Below are positions 1 to 5,183 of a DNA stretch of 10,444 nucleotides, in pieces. Location: the NCBI GenBank assembly GCA_030606385.1, contig JAUWGN010000018.1:1-10444 (forward strand), given 5' to 3'. Both the position numbers and the translations under genes were made by a program. The number at the start of each line of letters is the position of its first letter. The stretch's first letter is position 1. The stretch is from Dehalococcoidia bacterium. GTDB taxonomy: Bacteria > Chloroflexota > Dehalococcoidia > GIF9 > AB-539-J10. The notes below the pieces were generated by a model. It saw only the letters and a program-made list of their open reading frames with translations. It was not told where the DNA came from and did not search any database.

Positions 1-74
1 GCCAGTCAATGAATAGCAGAAGCTGCTATGCTGTCCCTTTTGCGCTAACAGAAATGCCATTAAAGGAGGCTTAA
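1..74 (+). CDS. C-terminal end of an upstream gene, possibly spermidine synthase
   Basis: The frame starting at base 3 is open from the window edge to a TAA at 72-74, which lies one base before the speD-like GTG. It encodes 23 visible residues ending in FALTEMPLKEA. Spermidine synthases often end in a stretch like FALPxxLKEAL, and the next two remnants are also polyamine genes, so a speE tail is a reasonable guess, but 23 residues cannot prove it. The ribosome binding site of the next gene (62-69) lies inside these last codons, as in a tightly packed operon. A small perfect hairpin (TAGCAG, AAG, CTGCTA, 14-28) lies in this tail and has no evident role. Confidence 0.35.
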   Translation, partial: QSMNSRSCYAVPFALTEMPLKEA

Positions 75-75
75 T

Positions 76-240
76 GTGCACCTGATTATTGATGGCTATT
101 CTGATAACAAAGAAATCCTTCAAGATGAGCAGTTTGTCGCCCACTGGCTAGAGAATTATCCACCAAAAATTGGCATGACCAAGATTTCACCTCCTTATGT
201 GGTTAGAGAGGCATTCCCAGACTTTCCGTGCTGCAGCTAG
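76..240 (+). pseudogene. speD: Truncated S-adenosylmethionine decarboxylase (SpeD) N-terminus
   Basis: A textbook ribosome binding site (AAAGGAGG, 62-69) sits six bases before a GTG at 76. The frame encodes 54 residues before a TAG at 238-240. The first 43 or so match the start of the bacterial/archaeal SpeD family: HLIIDGY near the N-terminus, an acidic DEQF segment, and KIGMTKISPPYV at about residues 31-42. The rest of SpeD, including the serine at which the proenzyme self-cleaves to form its pyruvoyl cofactor, is absent. From about base 207 the DNA instead matches agmatinase in another frame. No active decarboxylase can be made from this piece. The strong ribosome binding site is intact, so decay may be fairly recent. 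SpeD would supply decarboxylated S-adenosylmethionine for spermidine synthesis. Confidence 0.75.
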
Positions 241-339
241 ATTCTCATGCTGACCTCCGTGATGAGTATCTGAACACAAAACATTGTCATGCAACGTATC
301 TATGAACTCTGCCCCATTATTCAAGTTGGAAGGTTTTGA
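207..339 (+). pseudogene. speB: Frameshifted internal fragment of agmatinase (ureohydrolase family)
   Basis: From 207 one frame reads PRLSVLQLDSHADLRDEYL, which is the agmatinase metal-site region. The family motif is DAHxDLRDEY, and its D, H and D metal ligands are kept here as LDSHAD at about 237-254. The frame stops at TGA 303-305. A second frame, offset by one base, continues the family pattern from 286 (VMQRIYELCPIIQVG) and stops at TGA 337-339. The two halves adjoin around 285-300, consistent with a small deletion or shift there. The agmatinase N-terminus is missing because the SpeD fragment abuts directly. From 340 to about 400 a frame reads TFNLDI then ISPG, which might be a further decayed piece of the family's DIDxxDPxxxPG motif; I am unsure of this. 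Agmatinase would convert agmatine to putrescine and urea. Confidence 0.65.
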
Positions 340-405
340 ACTTTCAATTTGGATATCAAGATTTCCCCTGGAGCTCCGAGACCAAACCTCCATTTACACC
401 CTCGA

Positions 406-435
406 TTGACACAGCTTCTCTTCCTATCCTATTAT
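406..435 (+). promoter_or_regulatory. Promoter of the greA-like gene
   Basis: A perfect TTGACA (406-411) is followed after 18 bases by TATTAT (430-435, five of six to consensus). A transcript would start near 442, only three or four bases before the ATG at 446. No Shine-Dalgarno sequence lies before that ATG, so a leaderless message is the natural reading. The promoter lies in the debris of the agmatinase remnant. Confidence 0.6.
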
Positions 436-445
436 TACTCCGTTA

Positions 446-1231
446 ATGGAAAATACCTCCAAGCAGGATGCTACACTCCTCGAGGTAGCTAACAGCTTTC
501 TGGTCAATTTGCCTCCGGAACAAAAAGAAAAGGCACAAGCAGAAATTTATAATCTTGTGCGATGGCTTGGCGTGAGCAGGAAAGCAAGCAGCATCACCCC
601 GCCTGATATAGCTGACTACACCGAGCGGATTACCCCTTCAGCCGCTGAGCCAATTAGACCCTTCCTTAACTATATCCATAGAAAGGGCTTCACTAAGGTA
701 AAGCTAGCCAGCCATGTTCGGGCGAAGAGAACGGCCTCAAAAACAGCCACAGCGATTCAACAAATTCCCAAAATGCAATCCACCCTGAGCAGGGGAGGCC
801 ACGCAAAAATGGAAGCAGATTTAACCGCCCTTAAAAGCAAGCGTTCCGAAGTCCTTAGGGAGATACGCCAGGCAGCAGCCGACAAGGACTTCAGCGAAAA
901 TGCACCATTGCAAGCAGCACGGGAACATAAATCACACCTGGAGGGCAGAATAAAGGAGCTAGAGCTGATCTTGAATTCGGCAAGAGTCATAAGTGAAACC
1001 CAAGATACTTTACAGATAAAAATTGGGAATACAGTAAAGCTTCGTGATTCAGCCTCAGGCAGGGAGCTTCGCTATACTCTAGCAGACCCAAAAGAGACAA
1101 ACCCAGCGAAGGGCATAATTTCCATCGCCTCACCAATTGGCAAAGCTTTGTTACATAAACAAAAAGGGCAAACCATCAGCATTACTGCTCCTGCTGGTAC
1201 TTTCAACTATCTTATTGAAGACATTCAGTAA
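446..1231 (+). CDS. greA: GreA-family transcript cleavage factor with an N-terminal integrase-like domain
   Basis: Residues from about 108 to 261 are a complete GreA. A coiled-coil arm at about 115-180 carries the tip motif KDFSENAPLQAARE, with the two catalytic-tip acids kept as D148 and E151 (E. coli D41 and E44). It is followed by the arm segment EGRIKELE and an FKBP-like C-terminal domain with SPIGKALL at 229-236. GreA enters the RNA polymerase secondary channel and stimulates cleavage of backtracked RNA. GreA is normally about 155-160 residues; this protein is 261. The additional N-terminal part (about 5-95) is helical, with FLVNL, ITPPDIADY and FLNYIHRKGF in the spacing seen in the core-binding (SAM-like) domain of tyrosine recombinases; that resemblance is my inference. 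A basic, Ala/Thr-rich linker at about 92-107 joins the parts. No internal ribosome binding site precedes Met110, so the long form looks real. The gene appears to be transcribed alone. Confidence 0.88.
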   Translation: MENTSKQDATLLEVANSFLVNLPPEQKEKAQAEIYNLVRWLGVSRKASSITPPDIADYTERITPSAAEPIRPFLNYIHRKGFTKVKLASHVRAKRTASKTATAIQQIPKMQSTLSRGGHAKMEADLTALKSKRSEVLREIRQAAADKDFSENAPLQAAREHKSHLEGRIKELELILNSARVISETQDTLQIKIGNTVKLRDSASGRELRYTLADPKETNPAKGIISIASPIGKALLHKQKGQTISITAPAGTFNYLIEDIQ

Positions 1232-1271
1232 ATCCGGGAGCAAATTCAGCCTATCAAGTAAACACAGGACA

Positions 1272-2510
1272 TTACTCCAGTGGGCTTAACGTTAACAGCT
1301 TCTTTGCAATCTGCGGATATTTAGCGATGAACAACAGCTCGGCCTCAACAAGGGGTTTTTGAGCCTCAACATTGGCATACCTCACCAGTTCCAGAATCTC
1401 TCTAGCTTTTGCACTATCCTCAAAGGTTGTCGACATCTTCCCCATTATGTGCCTGAACCCGGATATCCCACTGTATTCACCGAAACATATCTCCCGGCCA
1501 GTTTCCACAAACTCTAGTTCTCCTCGGCCTAATTCAGCAAGGTCATACAGCTCATAATTCTCCGGATCCTTCAACACGCCGTCAGCGTGAATGCCAGAGC
1601 TATGCGCAAAAGCATTGGCTCCAACCCCTGGTTGATTTATCGGGACAGGAACCCCAAAGGCATAGCTGGCAAATTTGCTTATCTTCCACGCCTTTTTCAG
1701 GTTAATTCGCTTCCCCAATCGATACCTGCCGGCAAATCCTTTCGATTTAGCCACTGCTAGAATTGTTGCCACAAGGTCAGCGTTGCCTGCCCTTTCTCCT
1801 ATTCCGTTAACCGTGGTGTTGATATAAGCATCCTGCCCACCATCTATAGCTCCTTTAGCTCCGGCAACAGAATTAGCGACAGCCATACCTAAATCACCGT
1901 GGCAGTGAAGCTCGATGGGAATCCCTACATTTTCCGCCAGCGTCTTGACAGTTTCATAGATGGTAAAAGGGTCATCGTAGCCAAGAGTGTCACAATACCT
2001 GAACCTTTGAGCTCCATGTTCCTTTGCCGCTGAGGCAAATTCGATTAAAAAGTCCGTGTCTGTTCTGGAGGCATCTTCAGCATTTACACCAATACTTTCA
2101 GTTCCAAGTGCTTTAGCAGCTTCCACGGCATCAATCATCATCTCTACAATATCCTCACGCTTCTTTTCCCCGCGGAATTTAGCGGAAATCATCTGGGGTG
2201 ATGTAGAGATTGATAGATTGAGATGTCGGATATCGGGAACAAACCTGAATGCTATTTCGACATCACTGACTATCGCCCTTAGCCACCCGGACAACCGAAT
2301 AGGTTGCAAAACCCCCATGGCAGCCAATTCTAAATTGGCTTGGAGGTAAGCCGACTCGTGTCTCGTTGTAGGAAAACCAAACTCAGATTGAAAGATACCC
2401 ATCTCATTGAGATAGATGTTTATCATGGTCTTCTCAAGCTTAGATAGGCCGAGATTAGCAGTTTGAACGCCGTCCCGATTAGTAACATCTATGAAATAAA
2501 TCTTAGGCAT
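1272..2510 (-). CDS. Homocitrate synthase-family enzyme, candidate Re-citrate synthase
   Basis: This is a 412-residue DRE-TIM metallolyase that condenses acetyl-CoA with a 2-oxo acid. RDGVQT (12-17) supplies the catalytic arginine and a metal-binding aspartate. HCHGDLGMAVAN holds the two metal-ligand histidines (H202, H204). NGIGERAGN (235-243) is the family signature, and SGIHADG (305-311) holds the histidine of the mobile lid. It lacks the C-terminal leucine-sensing domain of 2-isopropylmalate synthase (usually over 500 residues) and is close to homocitrate synthase in length. In Dehalococcoides strain CBDB1 a protein annotated as homocitrate synthase was shown to be a Re-face citrate synthase, so that role is attractive if the host is related. 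Homocitrate synthase or citramalate synthase remain possible. The ATG at 2510 follows a GGGGGAGGAG ribosome binding site. The gene ends 40 bases from the converging greA-like gene, with no clear terminator between them. Confidence 0.85.
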   Translation of the reverse strand: MPKIYFIDVTNRDGVQTANLGLSKLEKTMINIYLNEMGIFQSEFGFPTTRHESAYLQANLELAAMGVLQPIRLSGWLRAIVSDVEIAFRFVPDIRHLNLSISTSPQMISAKFRGEKKREDIVEMMIDAVEAAKALGTESIGVNAEDASRTDTDFLIEFASAAKEHGAQRFRYCDTLGYDDPFTIYETVKTLAENVGIPIELHCHGDLGMAVANSVAGAKGAIDGGQDAYINTTVNGIGERAGNADLVATILAVAKSKGFAGRYRLGKRINLKKAWKISKFASYAFGVPVPINQPGVGANAFAHSSGIHADGVLKDPENYELYDLAELGRGELEFVETGREICFGEYSGISGFRHIMGKMSTTFEDSAKAREILELVRYANVEAQKPLVEAELLFIAKYPQIAKKLLTLSPLE

Positions 2511-2525
2511 GCTCCTCCCCCATAA

Positions 2526-2564
2526 GATTAAGTGATAAAAATAACATTATTGTTTCACTTAATC
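2526..2564. promoter_or_regulatory. Inverted repeat, candidate shared operator
   Basis: GATTAAGTGA at 2526-2535 is repeated in perfect inverted form as TCACTTAATC at 2555-2564, with a 19-base spacer. Inside the spacer AATAA (2540-2544) and TTATT (2547-2551) form a second, smaller dyad on almost the same centre. The right arm overlaps the -35 regions of both divergent promoters. The left arm falls near the predicted transcription start of the minus-strand gene. The half-site does not match the ArgR box (TGAATxxxxATTCA) well, and I do not recognise the regulator. With a 19-base spacer a DNA operator is more likely than an RNA hairpin. Confidence 0.55.
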
Positions 2565-2566
2565 AA
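2538..2566 (-). promoter_or_regulatory. Promoter of the homocitrate/Re-citrate synthase gene
   Basis: Read on the minus strand, TTGATT (2566-2561) is followed after 17 bases by TATTTT (2543-2538). A TG one base upstream of that hexamer makes an extended -10 box. Transcription would begin near 2531, giving a leader of about 20 bases with a good ribosome binding site before the ATG at 2510. The region is very A+T rich, so other assignments are possible. Confidence 0.4.
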
Positions 2567-2583
2567 ATATTACATAGTATAAT
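2555..2583 (+). promoter_or_regulatory. Promoter of argC
   Basis: A perfect TATAAT lies at 2578-2583. Seventeen bases upstream the -35 position (2555-2560) reads TCACTT, a poor match that coincides with the right arm of the inverted repeat. A weak -35 box under a dyad fits a promoter controlled by a bound protein. The predicted start, near 2590, is only a base or two before the GTG of argC, so the message would be leaderless. Confidence 0.55.
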
Positions 2584-2591
2584 GGCTTTCA

Positions 2592-3620
2592 GTGTCAAAA
2601 ATAGAAGCTGGCATAATAAATGTTACCGGGTATGTTGGCATCGAACTAGTTCGCCTGCTTCATCACCACCCCGAGGTAGAACTTAAATCTATTACAGGAA
2701 GAAGCGCTGCAGGACAAAAGCTGGGCGAGGTTTTTCCACACTTGGGCGATATAAACCAGTTAATAAAAACCGATGTAGATAGCAATATAGATGTTGCCTT
2801 CTCGGCAATGCCCCATAAATCAAGCGTGGACGTAGTGCCTTCTTTGCTGACACAAAACATCAAGGTCATCGATGTCAGTGCTGACTTCAGGTTAAAAGAT
2901 GCCAATGAATACCCAAAATGGTATGGCTTTACCCACCCATTTCCCGATTTGCTGCAGGAAGCAATTTACGGATTGTCTGAAATTCATGAAAACGAGATAG
3001 CTTCAGCACGTCTGGTAGCCAATCCTGGTTGTTACAGCGTTGCCGCTATCCTGGCATTAGCACCGGTAGTCAAAGAAGCCATCATCTCGCCTGAAGTAAT
3101 AATTGACAGCAAGTCTGGGATATCTGGCGCTGGCAGAACCTTGACCTTAGCCAGCCATTACGCTGAAACCAATGAAAACGCCGCCGCTTATGCCATTGAA
3201 GGACACCGCCACCTCCCTGAGATTGAACAAGAACTGAGAACATTAAATCCAGAGCTTCCCTTATCAGCGACTTTTGTGCCTCACTTAGTCCCCATGACCC
3301 GAGGCATATTAACCACGTGCTATGCTCCATTGAAGGATAGTAATTTACTCAAAAAGGAACTACAACAGCTTTATCGTGATTTTTACAAAAATGCTCCCTT
3401 TGTTCACATAGCAGATAATCCTCCCCAAACCAAATATACCACAGGAACGAACTTCTGCATCATTTACCCCACCATCGATTTAAGGACAAATAGGCTTATC
3501 GTCATTAGCTGCCTGGACAATTTAATAAAAGGAGGAGCAGGGCAGGCAGTTCAAAATATGAATTTAATGTTCGATTTACCACAGTCCGCTGGTCTTGAAA
3601 CCTCGGCTATTTATCCCTAG
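2592..3620 (+). CDS. argC: N-acetyl-gamma-glutamyl-phosphate reductase
   Basis: ArgC reduces N-acetylglutamyl phosphate to the semialdehyde with NADPH, the third step of arginine synthesis. The 342 residues fit the long ArgC type. The dinucleotide site is at the N-terminus (GIINVTGYVGIELVRLL, 7-23). The catalytic cysteine is C147 in NPGCYSVAA. The substrate-handling motif SGISGAGR is at 175-182, and the catalytic-histidine segment GHRHLPEI at 204-211. KGGAGQAVQNMN near the C-terminus is also typical. The start is GTG at 2592, with no Shine-Dalgarno sequence and a consensus -10 box eight bases upstream. No other arginine gene is in the window. LysY, the paralogue used with LysW in aminoadipate-type lysine synthesis, cannot be excluded by eye, and a homocitrate-synthase relative lies next door, but no lysW, lysX or lysZ is seen here. 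Confidence 0.93.
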   Translation: MSKIEAGIINVTGYVGIELVRLLHHHPEVELKSITGRSAAGQKLGEVFPHLGDINQLIKTDVDSNIDVAFSAMPHKSSVDVVPSLLTQNIKVIDVSADFRLKDANEYPKWYGFTHPFPDLLQEAIYGLSEIHENEIASARLVANPGCYSVAAILALAPVVKEAIISPEVIIDSKSGISGAGRTLTLASHYAETNENAAAYAIEGHRHLPEIEQELRTLNPELPLSATFVPHLVPMTRGILTTCYAPLKDSNLLKKELQQLYRDFYKNAPFVHIADNPPQTKYTTGTNFCIIYPTIDLRTNRLIVISCLDNLIKGGAGQAVQNMNLMFDLPQSAGLETSAIYP

Positions 3621-3623
3621 AAT
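3595..3623 (+). promoter_or_regulatory. Promoter of tRNA-Glu embedded in the end of argC
   Basis: TTGAAA (3595-3600) and TAGAAT (3618-3623) are each five of six to consensus and are separated by the ideal 17 bases. The first three bases of the -10 box are the TAG stop codon of argC. Transcription would start near 3630, a few bases before the tRNA. The tRNA could also be read through from argC. Confidence 0.55.
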
Positions 3624-3633
3624 ACTGTTGCTT

Positions 3634-3706
3634 GCCCTCATCGTCTAGGGGACTAGGACGTCAGCCTTTCAAGCTGAAGACAGGGATTCGAATTCCCTTG
3701 AGGGCA
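3634..3706 (+). tRNA. tRNA-Glu (anticodon UUC)
   Basis: A full cloverleaf can be folded. The acceptor stem is GCCCTCA with TGAGGGC, followed by discriminator A at 3706. The D arm starts GTC at 3643. The anticodon stem is TCAGC (3661-3665) with GCTGA (3673-3677) around the loop CTTTCAA, giving anticodon TTC at 3668-3670. The variable region has four bases. The T stem is AGGGA with TCCCT and its loop is TTCGAAT. The 3' CCA is not encoded, so it must be added after transcription. The gene lies 13 bases after the argC stop and two bases from the stop of the converging nitroreductase gene. Confidence 0.95.
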
Positions 3707-3728
3707 TTCTATTTTTGCCCATAATTTT
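3702..3728 (+). terminator. Possible terminator after tRNA-Glu
   Basis: GGGCA (3702-3706, the 3' end of the tRNA) can pair with TGCCC (3716-3720) around a nine-base T-rich loop, followed by ATAATTTT. The stem competes with the acceptor stem of the tRNA itself and the T tract is interrupted, so this is a weak candidate. Confidence 0.25.
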
Positions 3729-4257
3729 CACGGAATACCAGTTCGGAAAGTTCCTTTCTTTTCGGTGTCTTGCCGTCCCTGGCTGGATAACCTAAAGGAA
3801 GCACTTCCACCACTGCTACACCTTGGGGTACGTTTAGAATCTGCGCCACCTTTTGAGCATCGAAGGCACCAACATGCACAGTCCCCAAGCCTAAAGAATG
3901 AGCTGCCAAGGCAATGTTTTGCATTGCCAGTGCTACATCAAACATATACCAATCTCCTTTATCGGTGACCGGCTCACCTTGAAAAAAGCCAGATTTGCCT
4001 AGCTCAGCACAAGCCACGATGACTATAGGCGCTTCTTTGATAGCTTCGTGGGCTGGATTCCAGGACGTAAGGGCATCGGCTAATTTGGCTTTCGTGTCAT
4101 TATTTCGGACTACTATGAACCTCCAGCATTGAGTATTTGCCCAGGAAGGTGCCCAACGAGCAGCCTCCAAAACAGCATTAAGCTTTTCTTCAGCGATAGC
4201 CTCAGATTCATAATGACGAATACTACGTCTCGTTTTTATTGCTTCAAATACCTCCAT
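3709..4257 (-). CDS. Nitroreductase-family FMN oxidoreductase
   Basis: From the ATG at 4257 the protein has 182 residues, the size of the compact nitroreductase fold. The N-terminus VFEAIKTRRSIRHY contains the RRSIR motif that contacts the FMN phosphate. APSWANTQCWRF (36-47) is the second flavin-site segment, SLGLGTVHVGAFD (121-133) the third, and the C-terminus has LPLGYPARDGKTPKR (153-167). Members reduce nitro groups, quinones or other acceptors with NAD(P)H; the substrate cannot be told from sequence. The frame is open upstream to a GTG at 4326, but the ATG at 4257 follows a perfect AAGGAGGT site (4269-4262) and matches where the family starts. It lies 19 bases after the methyltransferase gene and is probably the last gene of that operon. 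Its stop nearly touches the tRNA on the other strand. Confidence 0.9.
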   Translation of the reverse strand: MEVFEAIKTRRSIRHYESEAIAEEKLNAVLEAARWAPSWANTQCWRFIVVRNNDTKAKLADALTSWNPAHEAIKEAPIVIVACAELGKSGFFQGEPVTDKGDWYMFDVALAMQNIALAAHSLGLGTVHVGAFDAQKVAQILNVPQGVAVVEVLPLGYPARDGKTPKRKELSELVFRENYGQK

Positions 4258-4276
4258 TTCCACCTCCTTATTTGCT

Positions 4277-4915
4277 TTATTCTTCCCAGACACCTTCACC
4301 AATGAGTGGCACAAAATAGCATCCACCTAAATTCTCCACCTTATTCCCCTTCCGCCTTTTGGTAACCTTCAGCAAGTCCTGCTGCCAGCGGGAACCCACC
4401 GGAATCACCAACCGTCCACCAAAAGATAGTTGGTTCAAAAGAATCTGGGGAATAATGGGAGCACCAGCGGAAACTATAATAGCACCATAGGGTGCCTCAT
4501 CAGACCAACCTAACTCCCCGCCGGCAAGGTGAACCTTGACGTTAGAGTAACCAAGCTTTTCCAAAGCACGTCTAGCTCCTTCTACCAATTCAGATATACG
4601 CTCTACAGTGACAACCTCCCTCGCTAACTCGGCTAATATGGCTGCTTCATAGCCGCTCCCGGCACCCAGCTCCAGGACTTTATCCCCACTTTTAAGCTCT
4701 AACGCCTGCACCATTAAAGCCACAATATAAGGTTGGGAGATAGTTTGCCCAAAGCCAATACTCAATGGCCTATCTTCGTAGGCGGCATAATATTGATCTT
4801 GAGGTACGAAAGCTTCGCGTGGAACACGCCGCATAGCTTCAAGCACACGCTTATCAGAAATCTCCAAGCTGAGTTTGGCAATTAAATTGTCCCGAGCAAG
4901 GCTTAAATCCACCAC
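4277..4915 (-). CDS. pcm: Protein-L-isoaspartate O-methyltransferase
   Basis: This enzyme uses S-adenosylmethionine to methylate isoaspartyl residues in aged proteins and so starts their repair. The 212 residues cover the whole family. RVLEAMRRVPREAFVP (23-38) is the usual N-terminal signature. GFGQTISQPYIVALM (54-68) is the family-specific substrate-binding stretch. VLELGAGSGYEAA (80-92) is methyltransferase motif I. A later motif with PYGAIIVSAGAP lies at 142-153, followed by GGRLVIPVG (166-174) and FVPLIGEG near the end. The start is uncertain: two consecutive GTG codons (4915 and 4912) lie 14 bases after the preceding stop, with only a weak ribosome binding site. It sits between the tail-anchored protein and the nitroreductase in one transcriptional direction. 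Confidence 0.92.
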   Translation of the reverse strand: MVDLSLARDNLIAKLSLEISDKRVLEAMRRVPREAFVPQDQYYAAYEDRPLSIGFGQTISQPYIVALMVQALELKSGDKVLELGAGSGYEAAILAELAREVVTVERISELVEGARRALEKLGYSNVKVHLAGGELGWSDEAPYGAIIVSAGAPIIPQILLNQLSFGGRLVIPVGSRWQQDLLKVTKRRKGNKVENLGGCYFVPLIGEGVWEE

Positions 4916-4929
4916 AGGTTACTTTCAAA

Positions 4930-5178
4930 TCAACCAAGGATAAAAGATAACGTTATGAGAATTAAAATCATCAAGCCACCGAGGATACCAATACGCCGTA
5001 GCTCGGGTATCAGGTACTCATAGCGATTGACAGAAACTTGGCCTTCAGGAACTTTCTTTCTAGCTAAGGCACCCGACTCAGCAACGGTTGAGACAACCTG
5101 TTGCGAACTTCTTTCTCTGGCTATTCTCGCCGCTTTGGCACGATGCTTTGCCTTGCTACGGTGTGATTTTTTGGGCAT
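4930..5178 (-). CDS. Small basic protein with a C-terminal membrane anchor, unknown function
   Basis: The 82 residues have two parts. Residues 1-25 are very rich in Lys, Arg, His and Ala (MPKKSHRSKAKHRAKAARI), like a nucleic-acid or ribosome-binding tail. A less charged linker then leads to the segment YEYLIPELRRIG and a hydrophobic helix at about 63-82. The charge pattern predicts a cytoplasmic N-terminus with the protein anchored by its tail. The size and single helix recall SecE, but the SecE motif before the membrane helix is not seen and there is no nusG, so I do not call it that. The ATG lies five bases after the recombinase stop, with AAGG at 5190-5187 as a likely ribosome binding site inside the end of that gene, so translation is probably coupled. 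I do not recognise the family. Confidence 0.7.
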   Translation of the reverse strand: MPKKSHRSKAKHRAKAARIARERSSQQVVSTVAESGALARKKVPEGQVSVNRYEYLIPELRRIGILGGLMILILITLSFILG

Positions 5179-5183
5179 ACCTT

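Noticed and set aside
14..28. Hairpin TAGCAG-AAG-CTGCTA near the left edge
   Set aside because: It lies inside the tail of a coding frame, has no T tract and is short enough to arise by chance.
187..393. Minus-strand open frame of 68 codons preceded by an AAGGAGG-like string
   Set aside because: It is the antisense of the speD/agmatinase remnant, whose plus-strand frames match known families; the purine-rich string lies at its end, not before its start.
1232..1271. Bidirectional terminator between greA and the synthase gene
   Set aside because: No convincing stem with a T tract could be folded in these 40 bases.
4258..4326. Nitroreductase start at GTG 4326
   Set aside because: It overlaps the end of pcm, and a perfect ribosome binding site precedes the ATG at 4257, where the family's N-terminus begins.
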